From Neoscytalidium dimidiatum (taxonomy: Eukaryota; Ascomycota; Dothideomycetes; Botryosphaeriales; Botryosphaeriaceae): a stretch of 64,000 nucleotides of DNA. Below, piece by piece: positions 47,577 through 58,638 of the stretch. The notes under the pieces were generated by a model. It worked only from the letters and a program-made list of their open reading frames with translations, ran no database searches and was not told where the DNA came from. A program made the position numbers and the translations under genes. How positions within the stretch are numbered: position 1 is the stretch's first letter; each line of letters begins with the position of its first letter. The DNA lies in the NCBI GenBank assembly GCA_037367355.1, contig CM074701.1, positions 1,116,001 to 1,180,000 on the forward strand. The letters are read 5' to 3'.

Positions 47577-49217
47577 CTACAGCTTACTTTGTCTCTCTTG
47601 CGAGAGCACGTCCTTGACTTTTAGCGCTCTACGCACCGCCAGATCAAGCAGGATTTCTTCACTTCCCCCTGGAACAGTGATTGCCTTGACGTCGCGCCAG
47701 ATGCGCTCTACACGCTCTCCACGCCCCCCTCTCGTCAACCCGATTCCACCCATGATTTGAATTGCATCCCGTACTACATGCTCCAATACAATACCTGAAT
47801 GCGCTTTTAATTGAGCGGTTGGACCAGCAAGATGCAGATTAGCGTCTTCTGGAGACAAGGCTCCGATTTGGAAAATCGTGCTCTACGCTGAATTAGGAGA
47901 GAATGATTATGAGAGAAAGGTTTTCCTCACCTCTATCCAAGCTTGTAGAGCCTCGGTCTCTCTGCTCATGTGTGCAAATTTGAACCGGATGACTGGATGA
48001 TCCACAAGTTTCTTGCCGAAGGTTTCTCTGCTGAGAGCATAGTTCATAGAATCTTCGAGGCAGACTCTGGCAGACCTCAAGGATTGGAAAGCAATAAACA
48101 GCCGCTGCTGAGCGTCAACCATGATCCCAGAACCGAGAGATAAAGTTCCTCACCTCGTGGTTGAAGTTGGACACGATGTACTTGAAAGCTTTGCCACGTT
48201 CACCAACAACATTTCCGACAGGGACGCGGACTTCGTTAAACTCAACAAAAGCAGTCCCCGCTGACCCTGAACCGGACATTTTCATATGTCGGGTCTCCAC
48301 TCCTTCCGTCCTGGGGATGACTAACAGTGTCTGGCCACCTGCTGCATCTTTTACAAGTGTCAGGAAGTAATCTGCGTACATTCCAGACGTAATCCACTAA
48401 TTCCTCGTTAGCCTGTATCTATCCCAATCGACGCTCTATAGAGATGTACCTTCTTCTGGCCGTCCACAACGAAGAAATTTCCATCCTCAGAGAGCTTGGC
48501 CTCAGTAGATATGCCCTGCACGTCCGACCCCGCATTAGGCTCTGTGATGGCCAGGCATAATCTCTTCTTCCCCGACAAGATCTCAGTAATCACCCTACAG
48601 AAGATTAGTCTTCTATAAAACGAAGTGCAATGCCGACATACCTCTCTTTCAGCTCCTGGCTGCCAAACTTCTGGATGGGAGGGATTCCTAGCGTCTACAA
48701 CAAAGCATCAGTACTCGTCCCGACCACAAATCTCTAGAACACACGTACCACACCCCCGATCAGCCCGTTCGGCACTCTAAGGAAACCCCACAGATCAGCA
48801 CCGCGCTCGCCCATCCACCCTCAACACACAAACAACTCACCCGATCCCCCCGACCCTCATCAACTCGTCATGCACGACGAAATCATGGAAGCCATCCCAC
48901 TCCTCCGGCCGCACGTCCCCGATGACGGGGAACTTGCCCCACCACTCCCCGGGGATCCTGCTCCCGCCCGCCATCGGCATGAGCACGCCCGCCTTCGCCG
49001 CCGCCTCGTAGGCCGAGTGCGGAATGACGGTGGCCTCTTCCCACTCGTGCGCGAAGGGGACAATGTGCTTCTCGACCCACGTGCGCATGGCGTGGCGCAG
49101 GCGGCGGTGCGACGGCTTGATGTAGGGCGAGGGGATGCCGCGCGACCAGGGGGGCTCGGCGTAGGGGGTGCGGGAGCCGTAGAGCCACGTGCTTTCGGTG
49201 GTGCCCTTGTCTGCCAT
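47577..49217 (-). CDS. Acyl-CoA dehydrogenase with peroxisomal PTS1
   Basis: Model on the minus strand: exons 49217-48841, 48776-48749, 48694-48642, 48594-48450, 48396-48154, 48107-47931, 47882-47577; 442 aa. Exons 2 and 3 are only 28 and 53 nt. Signature motifs: LCLAITEPNAGSDVQGI, DGQKKWITSGMYADYF, RETFGKKLVDHPVIRFKFA, and QIMGGIGLTRGG near the C-terminus. The last three residues are SKL, so import into the peroxisome is expected; in fungi such enzymes pass electrons to an unknown acceptor or to O2. An N-terminal extension of 60 residues precedes the usual start of the fold. It would desaturate the CoA thioester made by the ligase. It shares a promoter with the second P450. Confidence 0.92.
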
Positions 49218-49644
49218 GGTGTGTTGGAAGTGCGCGGGCGCGTGTGCAACGGGGTTCGAATAATTTCCGGGGTGGTTTAAAATCGATGGTGGTGGCTGCT
49301 GTTGCGTGCACCGACGCCTTGATCGATCCCCGAGCCAATCTTATCTTTTGCGGTTTTGCATTCTGCGGGAGCCGAATCTGGTGACGGGGGGTTATTGCGG
49401 GGGAGCTGTGTGGGGGAGGGCGGTGGTCGGCCGACGCTCGTTTCCCGCTTGCGGAAAGGTTGCGGAAATCCCGGGGGCGCGAGGAGCCGGAGCCTTCAAA
49501 ACCTCGCAAGCGGGGCGTGCCGAGGAAACTGCTTGCCGCATGAGAGATGCTGCGAAGCGGCTCAAAAGTGTCGCAGCTGGAGAAAGGACGAATCGAGATG
49601 GAGTAGTTTCCGAATTGCATAACACCCGAAAACGATACGTTGTC
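49218..49644. promoter_or_regulatory. Shared promoter region, acyl-CoA dehydrogenase and second P450
   Basis: A 427-nt head-to-head spacer. It has a CGGAAATCCCG element (49463-49473, one change from the cluster element), CGGAAAGG at 49452-49459 and ATTTCCG at 49263-49269. An in-frame open frame reaches upstream from the P450, but no earlier ATG gives a better membrane anchor. Confidence 0.55.
49463..49473. promoter_or_regulatory. CGG-N5-CCG element, copy 3 (one mismatch)
   Basis: CGGAAATCCCG, 172 nt before the P450 ATG and 246 nt from the acyl-CoA dehydrogenase ATG. Confidence 0.5.
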
Positions 49645-51426
49645 ATGTTGCTACAACAAATTTTTGGACTGCTGTCTCTACGAACAATACTTGGACTTTG
49701 CGTCTTCGGGACGATATCTCGTCTTTTGTTTAATAAATATGGTACCGGCATAAACCACATTCCAGGGCCCTTCTGGGCAGGTTTTACGGACGTTTGGCGG
49801 CTCTGGGTGGTCTGGGGTCGCCGACCAGAGCTGGTGCATATCAGACTGCACGAGAAATACGGCAAACTCGTGCGCCTAGGGCCACGCACTGTGTTGGTTT
49901 CCGACAATGCAGCGGCAAAGACTATATACGCCCTCAATGCTGGATTCGTGAAGGTAAGCCATCACCCCAACATCGAGGCCCAGCGCTGAAGCGTTTTCCA
50001 GTCAGACTTTTATCCCGTCCAGCAAACCTTAGCCAAGGGTCGGCCACTTCAATCCCTCTTCAACACCACGGATGAGGTCTTCCACGCAAAGCTGCGGCGC
50101 GCTGTCTCCAATGCCTACGCAATGAGCACCATCGTTCAGTACGAGCCACTGGTGGACTCGACGACGACGGCCTTCCTAACCCAACTCACCGAGCGCTACG
50201 CGGACCGAGACAACTCTTCTGGCATCTGCGACTTCGGCGCCTGGCTCCAATTCTACGCCTTCGATGTAATTGGCGAGCTCACCTATTCGAAGCGCCTGGG
50301 CTTTGTCGACCGCGGCGAGGACGTCGACAGCATCATCTCCAACTTAGAATGGCTGCTCAACTACGTATCAGTGGTAAGCTTGGACTCCACAAATGTAGCA
50401 TGAAAGAGCCCCCCCCTAATTTACTAACTCTCACCAGGTCGGCCAAATGCCCATCCTCGACCGTCTCTTCCTCAAAAACCCGTTGCGCCTGTGGCAGAGC
50501 GCGCACGGCCTCACCAACAACAACACCGCGGTCGTCGAATTCGCCCGCAAGCGGATGGCCGACCGCAAAACCAGTGACGGGGACGACACACCACCCTCCT
50601 CCGCCGCCGCCAGCCCCGACGGGCGGCCACGCCGCGACTTCCTCTCCCGCTTCAAGGAAGCGCACAGGAAAGACCCCTCCTTCATCAGCCAGGAGCGCGT
50701 GCTCGCGCTGACCGTGGCCAACATGTTCGCCGGGTCGGACACGACCGCCATCTCGCTGCGCGCCATCTTCTACCACCTGCTGCGGCAGCCGGCGACGCTG
50801 GCCAAGCTGCTCGCCGAGCTCGACGCCGTGGAGGCGCGCGGCGCGGGGGCGGCCGGCGACGCGCTCGTGCGCTGGGCCGACGTGCGCGACCTGCCGTACC
50901 TGAGCGCCGTCATCACGGAGGCGCTGCGCGTGCACCCGGCCGCGGGCCTGCCGCTGGAGAGGGTGGCGCCCGCGAAGGGCGTCGAGGTGTGCGGCACGCA
51001 CGTGCCCGGCGGCACGATCGTCGGGTGTACGGCGTGGACGCTGCACCGGGACGAGGCGGTCTGGGGGCCCGACGTCGACGCGTTCCGCCCGGAGAGGTGG
51101 CTCGACGCGAGCGACGAGCGCAAGGCGGAGATGAAGAACAGCCTGTTTGCGTTTGGCGCCGGGGCTCGGACGTGCATCGGGAAGAACATCAGCTTGCTGG
51201 AGATGTACAAATTGGTCCCTGCGGTGTTGAGGAGCTTCGAGGTGAGTTCGCATTTTGTTTCCCCCCCCCCTTAGACCTGTTGATTGGAGCAGGTTTGTTG
51301 ATTCGTATTGTGCAGCTCGAGCTGGTCAGCCCGGAGAAGGATTGGACTATCCATAACGCGTGGTTCGTAAAGCAGAGCAACTTCCATATCAGAATCAGGC
51401 GAAGAGTCAAGAAGACAGCTTCGTAG
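49645..51426 (+). CDS. Cytochrome P450, pisatin-demethylase-like (second)
   Basis: Model: exons 49645-49953, 50002-50373, 50438-51241, 51316-51426; 531 aa. An N-terminal membrane anchor (LRTILGLCVFGTI) is followed by HIPGPFWAGFTDVWRLW, close to the pisatin demethylase/benzoate hydroxylase-type group of fungal P450s. Motifs: I-helix AGSDTTA, ExxR in TEALRVHPAAG, PERW, heme loop FAFGAGARTCIGK (Cys473). The loop between the two middle exons is rich in Pro/Ala (about residues 270-290). Members of this group demethylate or hydroxylate plant phenolics, but the group is large, so this is inference. Head-to-head with the acyl-CoA dehydrogenase. Confidence 0.92.
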
Positions 51427-53225
51427 CTGCCTGAAGCTTGTCCGTATGGGCCGCCCGAGGTTTGGTTGAGTCAATATTCAATTTACTCAGATATGGAGTA
51501 TGATGTCGACGACGAAGAGCAAGGCAGGATCAGCTGTGTTCATAATCATGGGGAATGATTGATTTCGAAGAAGGCTCAAGCAGTAGCCAGCTTCCCCACT
51601 GCGAGAGTGGTGCTCAAATGGGCGCCTAAAGGTTGAGCTGAGTCAGGGAGGAGTTCGATATTAACACCAGAGAGTGAGGCAGGATCATCACGATCCGCTA
51701 TCACCGTGAACAAGAGATTCCGATACTTTCCGTGTCAACTATCGTGACTGATCCTGTAAATTTCCATCAGCTGAAAATCCGCCCATGTACGATTTCGCCG
51801 TCATGACTGAACGCAAGCCGATGAAGTATGTGAAAGCATCATTCTCATGTCAAGGGGGCTCAAGTGCAAAGATAACGGCATGAACGTTCTAGTGGGTTGA
51901 GGCTATGGGACAATAATTCGGCCGCGGCGGTGCACGCCCCCTATATCCGGTACAACTGAGCTGATCCGCCCCGTCTCCTGCATATTCCCGACCCGAGACT
52001 CCACGAGCGCCCATTTCCGCCCCGTCCGCAGATTTGCCGATTGGACCCCACACCCTCGATATGATCAGACATCCCAACTGCAGCGGTAAACGAAACGGAG
52101 GCGCAACTGCTGCGACACGGTTGGTTTGGCAACCTGCGAACATAGAACGAAGTTATCTCGACCTTTGTGTCAGGTGTATCAGGATTGAGCATGCTTGCTT
52201 CTGACAAGCAATACCAGAAAGGCGGCAGAGACATGGATGCACCTGGAAGAGATCAGACCGTTCCCACAGTGCACAGACTGACTGCTGTTTGTTTTTGGAA
52301 GAGAACATCTCGGGGTTTGTCCGTCTGTAGATGTTTCGCCAAACAATGCCTGAAGAGTGAAACGTCAGGAGAACGGTCGAGATCTCAGAGCCAAACATCG
52401 GGCAATGATCGTCGATCCAAGCGCAAGCGCAAGCGCAAGTCCCTGGCGGAAGCGGTCGAACTCGAGGCGAGACCATGCCTGACAATCGCTTCACCAAACC
52501 AATGCTCTCTCTGACAATGGCATTATCCGTCAGATGGGCGGACAGGATCATCGGACCGAAGCTGCGAGGCTTGGCTGACAGTGCGCGTTTCAAACACCTT
52601 CGCCGCCGCCTGCCAAGAAAGCCAAGCCTGTATCTGCAGACTCTTAGCGGTCTGCCAAGAGCAATCTCTCCTGCCTGCCGCTCCCTGCCAATTTGAACCC
52701 CTCGGTGTTCCTCGGGCTGCTCAGGCCCCCCGTGGTCTCACCACAGGGCTCGGCTAAGGCTGTCTTCACGCTTCTTCGCCTCGTGGAAAACCTCGAAGGC
52801 TTGGAGAAGTTAGCAGACTTGGCGGCATCAACACCACTTTATGGCGCCATACAGATCGTAAAAGCACTATATGCTAGTTGCGGGGACCCCAGATTAACGG
52901 AAGTGGCGTTGAAAGTACTTTGGCGCTATAATTGAGCGTCAGCGGCGCAGTTTGTGACCCATATCCATATCCAGATTGCAACACGGAAGTTTCAAAGTAC
53001 GAGCTCCACACTTACCCCTTCTAGATTGTTTTCGGACGGACAACTTGAGCCTCCTCTCCGATGTGAGCTGTCGACGCTGATATATAAGCCTCTGTCCAAC
53101 TACTCCAACATGCTTCTCAACACCAACAGTCTCTCCCTTCCTTCCTCCCCTCTCACCTTCGTTCTTTCAAACACTCACCGGATAGATCTGTGATCATCCC
53201 CTACTTTCATTCATCAACATACAAG
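51427..53225. other. Intergenic, no gene supported
   Basis: About 1.8 kb. An open frame (52693-52935) encodes a helical, Leu/Ala-rich stretch but lacks an ATG and any upstream exon I can join. The right end is the promoter of the pectate lyase. Confidence 0.4.
53081..53088 (+). promoter_or_regulatory. TATA box of the pectate lyase
   Basis: TATATAAG about 138-145 nt before the ATG at 53226, leaving a leader of about 110 nt. Confidence 0.5.
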
Positions 53226-54079
53226 ATGCAGTCCAAGATCGCTCTCGGCCTTTCTCTCCTCGCCGCCACCGGCATGGCGGCTCCTTCTGAGCCTCTCCGC
53301 GTTCGCGCCTCCTTCCCCATCCCCTCCTCCAAGGGTACCGTTACCTACGACGAGGCCAAGTCCATCTCTGGCACCTTTGATGGTGGCCTGAAGACCTACG
53401 GCCGTGGTGTCTCCTGCACTGGCCAGGCTGAGGGTGGCAACAAGGACGCTGTCTTCCTCCTTGAGGACGGCGCTACTCTCAAGAACGTCATCATTGGCGA
53501 GGACCAGATTGAGGGTATCCACTGCCTGGGCAGCTGCACCCTCGAGAACGTCTGGTGGTCTGCTGTCTGCGAGGGTAGGTCTACTCCATACCATTTGATC
53601 ACTTCGGCGCTAATGTTAGATCAGACGCTCTGACCTTCAAGGGCGATGGTGACGCCACTGTCACTGGCGGTGGTGCTCAGGGTGCTGAAGACAAGGTCAT
53701 CCAGCACAACGGTGTTGGTTCCGTTACCATCGACGGTTTCACCGTCAGCGACTTCGGCAAGCTTTATCGCTCTTGCGGCAGTAAGTTCCCTCGGTTTCTC
53801 CGCAGCCACAACCCCTTACTCACACATCATGCAGACTGCAAGCAGAACGGCGGCCAGCGCAACGTCAACATCTCCAACGTCAAGGCCTACAACGGCAAGC
53901 TTCTTGCCGGTATCAACTCCAACTACGGCGATGTGGCCACCATCAAGGACACCTGCGCCTCCTCGGTCAAGGAGATCTGCACCGAGTACAAGGGCACCAA
54001 CAACAACGACGAGGAGCCTTCCAAGGTTTCCTCTGGTCCTTCCGACAACTGCGTCTACGAAACCGTCTCCTCTTGCTAA
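53226..54079 (+). CDS. Secreted pectate lyase, PL3 family
   Basis: Model: exons 53226-53574, 53625-53780, 53835-54079; 249 aa. Signal peptide about residues 1-18 ([18 protein letters not shown]). The PL3 parallel beta-helix is recognisable by [29 protein letters not shown] and [17 protein letters not shown], with paired cysteines in RSCGNCKQNGG. The length is normal for PL3. It cuts demethylated pectin in plant cell walls by beta-elimination. Codon use is strongly C-biased at third positions, as for highly expressed secreted proteins. It is unlikely to belong to the metabolic cluster functionally, but the position indicates a plant-associated fungus. Confidence 0.95.
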
Positions 54080-54385
54080 ACGCTTGACAACAACCGCTCT
54101 GCTGGGCTGGCTTTTGCAGCAGCCTTCTTGTGAATAATCCGCCTGTTTCTTGTATGTACATTTTACAAAAGCAAAATATTTAAATAGAGACTCGAGGCTA
54201 GGCCTCCCCACCTGCATTACCTATGCTTCCTAGTACTGTAGTACTGTTTTGAGGTGATCTCGATTGTGTTCCATTCGTGCGACGCCCAGGCATCCATACA
54301 GCTTGCTTCCAATTTCAGGTATCAAAGAACATTATGTACAGAATTTCCACTACACTCTGATCAGCCGAACGTCTGAATTCCAACT

Positions 54386-56016
54386 TTATGCCGCCGCTCC
54401 AACGACAACTCCGCCAGCCAGCTGCAGACCAAAAGGCAGTCCCTTTGTCCACTGCTCATCAAAGGAAACTCCTCTTCGTTGCGCTATAACTTCTTCAATG
54501 TCCTTGTACATGTCGTAACTAGCAGCAACATTTAGTTGAACTATCATACGACTTCGTTGTCGGAGCTACACTTACGCATTCATCTCTTCGATAGTCAGTT
54601 TCTGCTTCTCGTCCTCGACCTTGTAAGTGCCGATGTTGGTGTTGCTCGAGAATCCTGAGAACTATCAGTAATGGGTATCCATCTCGTACTTTCATATCAG
54701 CTCACCGATGCGCTCGTTGATGTTGTACGCCGCCTTCGCCGCCGCAGATTGAACCCTGGTGGCGCGAGGCAGGCGCACAGTCTCGTATATGGACAGGGTG
54801 TCGGCAACATCTCCGTCGAAGTACTTCTGGTTGAACAAGATTCCCAGAGCAGCAGCATCTTCGATGGCCATGCAGGCTCCTTGACTCTGGTGAGGCATCA
54901 TCTATTTGAAGTCCCGTCAGTCTCCGAGTCATGGTACAAACCGGAATCTCACGTACCGGATGACCTGCGTCTCCGAGAAGACAGACCATGTTCTTTGCAA
55001 TATACGGATAAGGGTCACTACAGCAAAATATCAGACAAAACAATCTCAGCACCGTAAGCAAGTCACTTACTGCACCCACAACCGCCACGGTTGGATATCC
55101 TTCCCGATAGCGAGGTGCGCGCGGACCTGGGCGTCCAACTCTGGGTACGGTGCCAACAACTCCTCGACCGGCCTGTCCTCCACACCCCAAGCCTGGTTGG
55201 TGTAGTCGCCCTTGTCACGGGGGAAGAAGCAGTAGTACGACAGCAGCTTGCCACCGTTGCAAGGAGAGAGGACGATCTTATCCCACTTGCCCTCCTGGCC
55301 GCCCCAATACTCGAGCGCACTGTCTCGAGAGTAGTCGACGAGGCCGAGCTTGACAGCGTCTTCGGTTAGCACATTGGCGTGCAGGCAGCTGGAATCTGCG
55401 GGCCGCTTCTCTGGCCGAATGCCGATGAGGCCGCGGACGGCGGAGCCGATGCCGTCGGCGCCGACGATGAGGTCGTGGTGCGCGGAATTTCCGTTCTCGA
55501 AGTCTATCCGGCCGGTGGCCACGTCGATATCTTTGCACTGTTCACCATCAGTGGCCGGTCCTGGAAATGTTGGTGGATGGTCGGAATTACCTTGTGATGA
55601 ACAAACAGCTTCGCGGGCGCGCCCTTGCCCTCCTCGCCCAGCGCCGAGTCCTTCAGCATGGCGTGCATGTACTGGCGGTGGAACATGTTGTAGACGTAGC
55701 CCCAGCGCTCCTCGTAGTCGTCCAGGTCGTACACGCTGACGGGCTCGCCGGTCTTCCAGTCGCGGTTGATGAGCTTCTTCAGCACGACGGGGTCGCCCTT
55801 CTCGACGTCGACCTCCCACTCGTGCAGCCACCGCGTGCCGTTGGCGGCGCACGACACCGACGCGCCCACCTCGCCGGCGAAGTCGTTGCGCTCGTAGATG
55901 GATACCTTGTGGCCCGCGCGCCGCAGCGCAATGGCGACGGACATGCCGCCGATGCCGCCCCCGATGACGCCGACGTCGAGCTGTCTCCAGCCTCCGGTGG
56001 TGGGGAGGGAGCCCAT
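54386..56016 (-). CDS. FAD-dependent monooxygenase (salicylate-hydroxylase-like), second
   Basis: Model on the minus strand: exons 56016-55591, 55537-55071, 55017-54957, 54901-54706, 54654-54576, 54518-54386; 453 aa. FAD fingerprints: VGVIGGGIGGMSVAIALRRAGHKVSIYER, HDLIVGADGIGSAVRG, and [30 protein letters not shown]; the GD motif is split by intron 3. Same class as the monooxygenase at 45741-47192 but clearly different in sequence, so the two probably act at different steps on aromatic substrates. A half site AAATTCCG lies 0.5 kb upstream (56548-56555). It is convergent with the pectate lyase. No organelle signal. Confidence 0.92.
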
Positions 56017-56946
56017 TATTGATTATCCGTGCTGCTTCCGAATTGCGTATGAGGAAGTTTAGGCTGTTGGCTTGCTGGTGGCCGTAGCGGGTCTCTTTTT
56101 GTCACGCTCTTTTTTGATTCAGGTCGAAATTTGAAGCGTGGATGCAGGAAAGACGCAATCATCCAAATGCTGTATATCTATACGCCATTCGCTATCGTCG
56201 CGTTCCCCCCTCTTGTCAGACTGGTGACGGTCCGCACAGACGCGGACCGATCCGCATCCGCCGGACCTCCGTCTCTCCGTCTCGCAGCAGCGTCCGTTCC
56301 CGTGCCGAGTCCGAGGAGCTAGCCGTAATTAGACTCTCGTGATAAGCGTCCGCGAAGCCTTATTGGAGGTGTAGCGAATAGAGTTGATAGCCATATCAGC
56401 GCATGATCGGACTTGACGGCTCTGTTTTGCGTGTCTGGTTCGTGCTCTTTCTGCTCCACAGCTGCTTGTGGCGTGGCGCGCTCTGATCATTCTCTTACAG
56501 AGAGATGCAGAAAAAGATAAGGTGTGATAAGATATTTGCAGGTTGAGAAATTCCGATAACCAAATAGATAGCACAGCCAAATGCTTCCGCCCTGGCCGGT
56601 CACCTGACCGGATACGGAAGACAGTTTCTCTGGACAGTGCTCTCTCGGATTCCCCGGGTTCTCTGTCGTGGCTCGATAGTTCGAGGTGCGAAGCTTACTG
56701 ACCCCGCACTCCCGCTTCCAGATATGGAAAGTAGCTGCCGCACCCGCCGACGCTTATGACGTCATTTCTGACGGCTTACCCCTTCCCGACGTAACTCTCG
56801 GGTACGTCCACCATTCCTGATGATCAACAATGACTTCGGCTTCTCCTGACACGACTATGTGAAGTCCTTCATGAAATATACAGCCTAGCTACTTGCTGCG
56901 CCAGCAAACAATCATATGCCACAGTAACCGAATTCAGTCCAGCGGA
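56017..56946. other. Intergenic, no gene supported
   Basis: About 0.93 kb between the second flavoprotein monooxygenase and the polytopic membrane protein. Only the AAATTCCG half site at 56548-56555 stands out. Confidence 0.4.
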
Positions 56947-58638
56947 TCACGCCCTTAACACCGCCTCCCGAAATCTCTGGCGGATATGCCGCGTATACCA
57001 CCAGCCAAGATAGCAGCAAAAGCCCATGAACGCCGTCGCAAACGATCCCATGACGATCCAGTTATTGCTGGAGTTTCTTTGCTCCCGGGTGTCCGATGCA
57101 ACATTGATCTTCCCCCGAGATATGTCTAGCCAGAATTGCGCGTTCACGTAGCAGATGCAGTTACGAAAGACACCGACGATCTGCATGAGCGTGCCTCCGA
57201 CTGCGGAAACAAGGGAGCAAAACATGAGGCATGACTTGAGAGCGAACAGCAGCCAGCGACCCCAGCTCCTACTATTCGAGCGCGTTCGTACGTCAGTCCT
57301 GTGTTGGACCATGGTGTCGATGACCGCTATAAGCGCCAGAACGATTTGCGATGCCGCGTAGACCATGAACGTCAAGGACCGGCACCCCCATCCGATGGGT
57401 GGAGTCCCGTACGCGACGAACGCGCCCGCCAACGCAGGAAGCGAGATGAGGCCGAACGTGGGTATCACGATGCAAAGCCCCCACTGCCACCACTGGATAT
57501 CGAAATGCTTCTTGCACTCATCGTCCTCCTTCCAGCTGCTGCAGGACTTTACCCAACGCATCTTGTTTTGGCCTCGGTTCCACATGTAGACGGTCTGGTA
57601 GCGAGTATCGTAGACGTTACCCCATCCCATTACCTCGTGGTACCATTTTTCCGATCTCGGGTCTGGGGGAATGCCGACGATTGCTGCTGCGGTACTGGGG
57701 TTGTTGCTGGCAAGAAGGCAGCCGGCGACAATGGCGACGTGGGGGATGATCATCCACTCGACCCCAAAGGCTAACGATATCGCGGCGTCTTGGTCGCTGG
57801 GATCGTTCCGCAGATCGAGGATCGTGTAGACGAATGCTCCAAGGTAGAAGAGGACAGGCGCTCCCACAATCGACCCGAAGCCCATCTGCGAGCCCATGCA
57901 GTCTCGTAATTTCTCTTGTCGTTGAGGCTGTGGTGTATTTGAAAGTTCGTTGGTAAGTTCATCCAAAGGCTCGAGTCCTGCGCCGTGGTGTGGAGCACGT
58001 TCGGGGTGAATATTGCCGCACACGACGGTGACCAGAAGTTCGAGAAAATCTCTCTTCGCCTGCTGCAGCCCTTGCTTTTCGAGCCAGCTCAGGACACGAC
58101 AGTCAAGGAGGCCCTCATACAACCCGGAAACCGTCATCGGTGTAGCGCAGACGATTATCGCGCAGATCCATATCGTCGTGTCCAGGAGCAGCAGGACCAC
58201 AGCCCAGAGCTGTTTGAGCAGAGATATTGGGATGCGTCCATGGGGTAGATTGGGATTACCGATGAAGTCAAAGTCCACGTGTTGCGCTCGAGGAATGGTC
58301 ATGCTGAAGATCACGGACGGCAAGATGAATTGTACGAGAGGCGCTGCCCATTCACCCGGCTGTTTTGCGCGTGAGAGGCCGATGCCGCGGCAATTACTTT
58401 TGCAAAAGTCGTAACTGACGGGGGCATTCGGAGCTGGTGGCTTGGATGCATCGTATTTCTGTCCGCAGTTCAGAGGAGCAAGGATGGGTTCAGCAAAGGC
58501 CGATTGATTCTGTGCTGTCAGGCAGCAGGTGTTTTGGTTATACGCAAGCGTTGTTTCTCCGAAGAGTAAAATGATTGGTAGAAGCAGTTGGGGGCTGTAG
58601 TAGCACAAGCGTCGCAGTTGCGCCATTTCTCGAAGCAA
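56947..58638 (-). CDS. Orphan polytopic membrane protein, intronless
   Basis: Single exon, 563 aa; the second Met (58626) may be the true start. A signal peptide (LLLPIILLFGETTLAY) precedes a Cys-rich outer segment (NTCCLTAQNQ, LNCGQKYD, FCKSNCRGIG). Then follow about eight hydrophobic spans and a conserved-looking central loop with GIPPDPRSEKWYHEVMGWGNVYDTRYQTVYMWNRGQ. The Cys-rich extracellular part and the spans are like uncharacterised fungal membrane proteins; I do not recognise a named family. It is intronless in a region where most genes have 1-6 introns. Confidence 0.8.
   Translation of the reverse strand: MLREMAQLRRLCYYSPQLLLPIILLFGETTLAYNQNTCCLTAQNQSAFAEPILAPLNCGQKYDASKPPAPNAPVSYDFCKSNCRGIGLSRAKQPGEWAAPLVQFILPSVIFSMTIPRAQHVDFDFIGNPNLPHGRIPISLLKQLWAVVLLLLDTTIWICAIIVCATPMTVSGLYEGLLDCRVLSWLEKQGLQQAKRDFLELLVTVVCGNIHPERAPHHGAGLEPLDELTNELSNTPQPQRQEKLRDCMGSQMGFGSIVGAPVLFYLGAFVYTILDLRNDPSDQDAAISLAFGVEWMIIPHVAIVAGCLLASNNPSTAAAIVGIPPDPRSEKWYHEVMGWGNVYDTRYQTVYMWNRGQNKMRWVKSCSSWKEDDECKKHFDIQWWQWGLCIVIPTFGLISLPALAGAFVAYGTPPIGWGCRSLTFMVYAASQIVLALIAVIDTMVQHRTDVRTRSNSRSWGRWLLFALKSCLMFCSLVSAVGGTLMQIVGVFRNCICYVNAQFWLDISRGKINVASDTREQRNSSNNWIVMGSFATAFMGFCCYLGWWYTRHIRQRFREAVLRA

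Noticed and set aside
52693..52935. Helical Leu/Ala-rich frame that looks like the N-terminus of an NLR-type or scaffold protein
   Set aside because: No ATG, no joinable exon and no diagnostic motif; could be a relic but cannot be supported.
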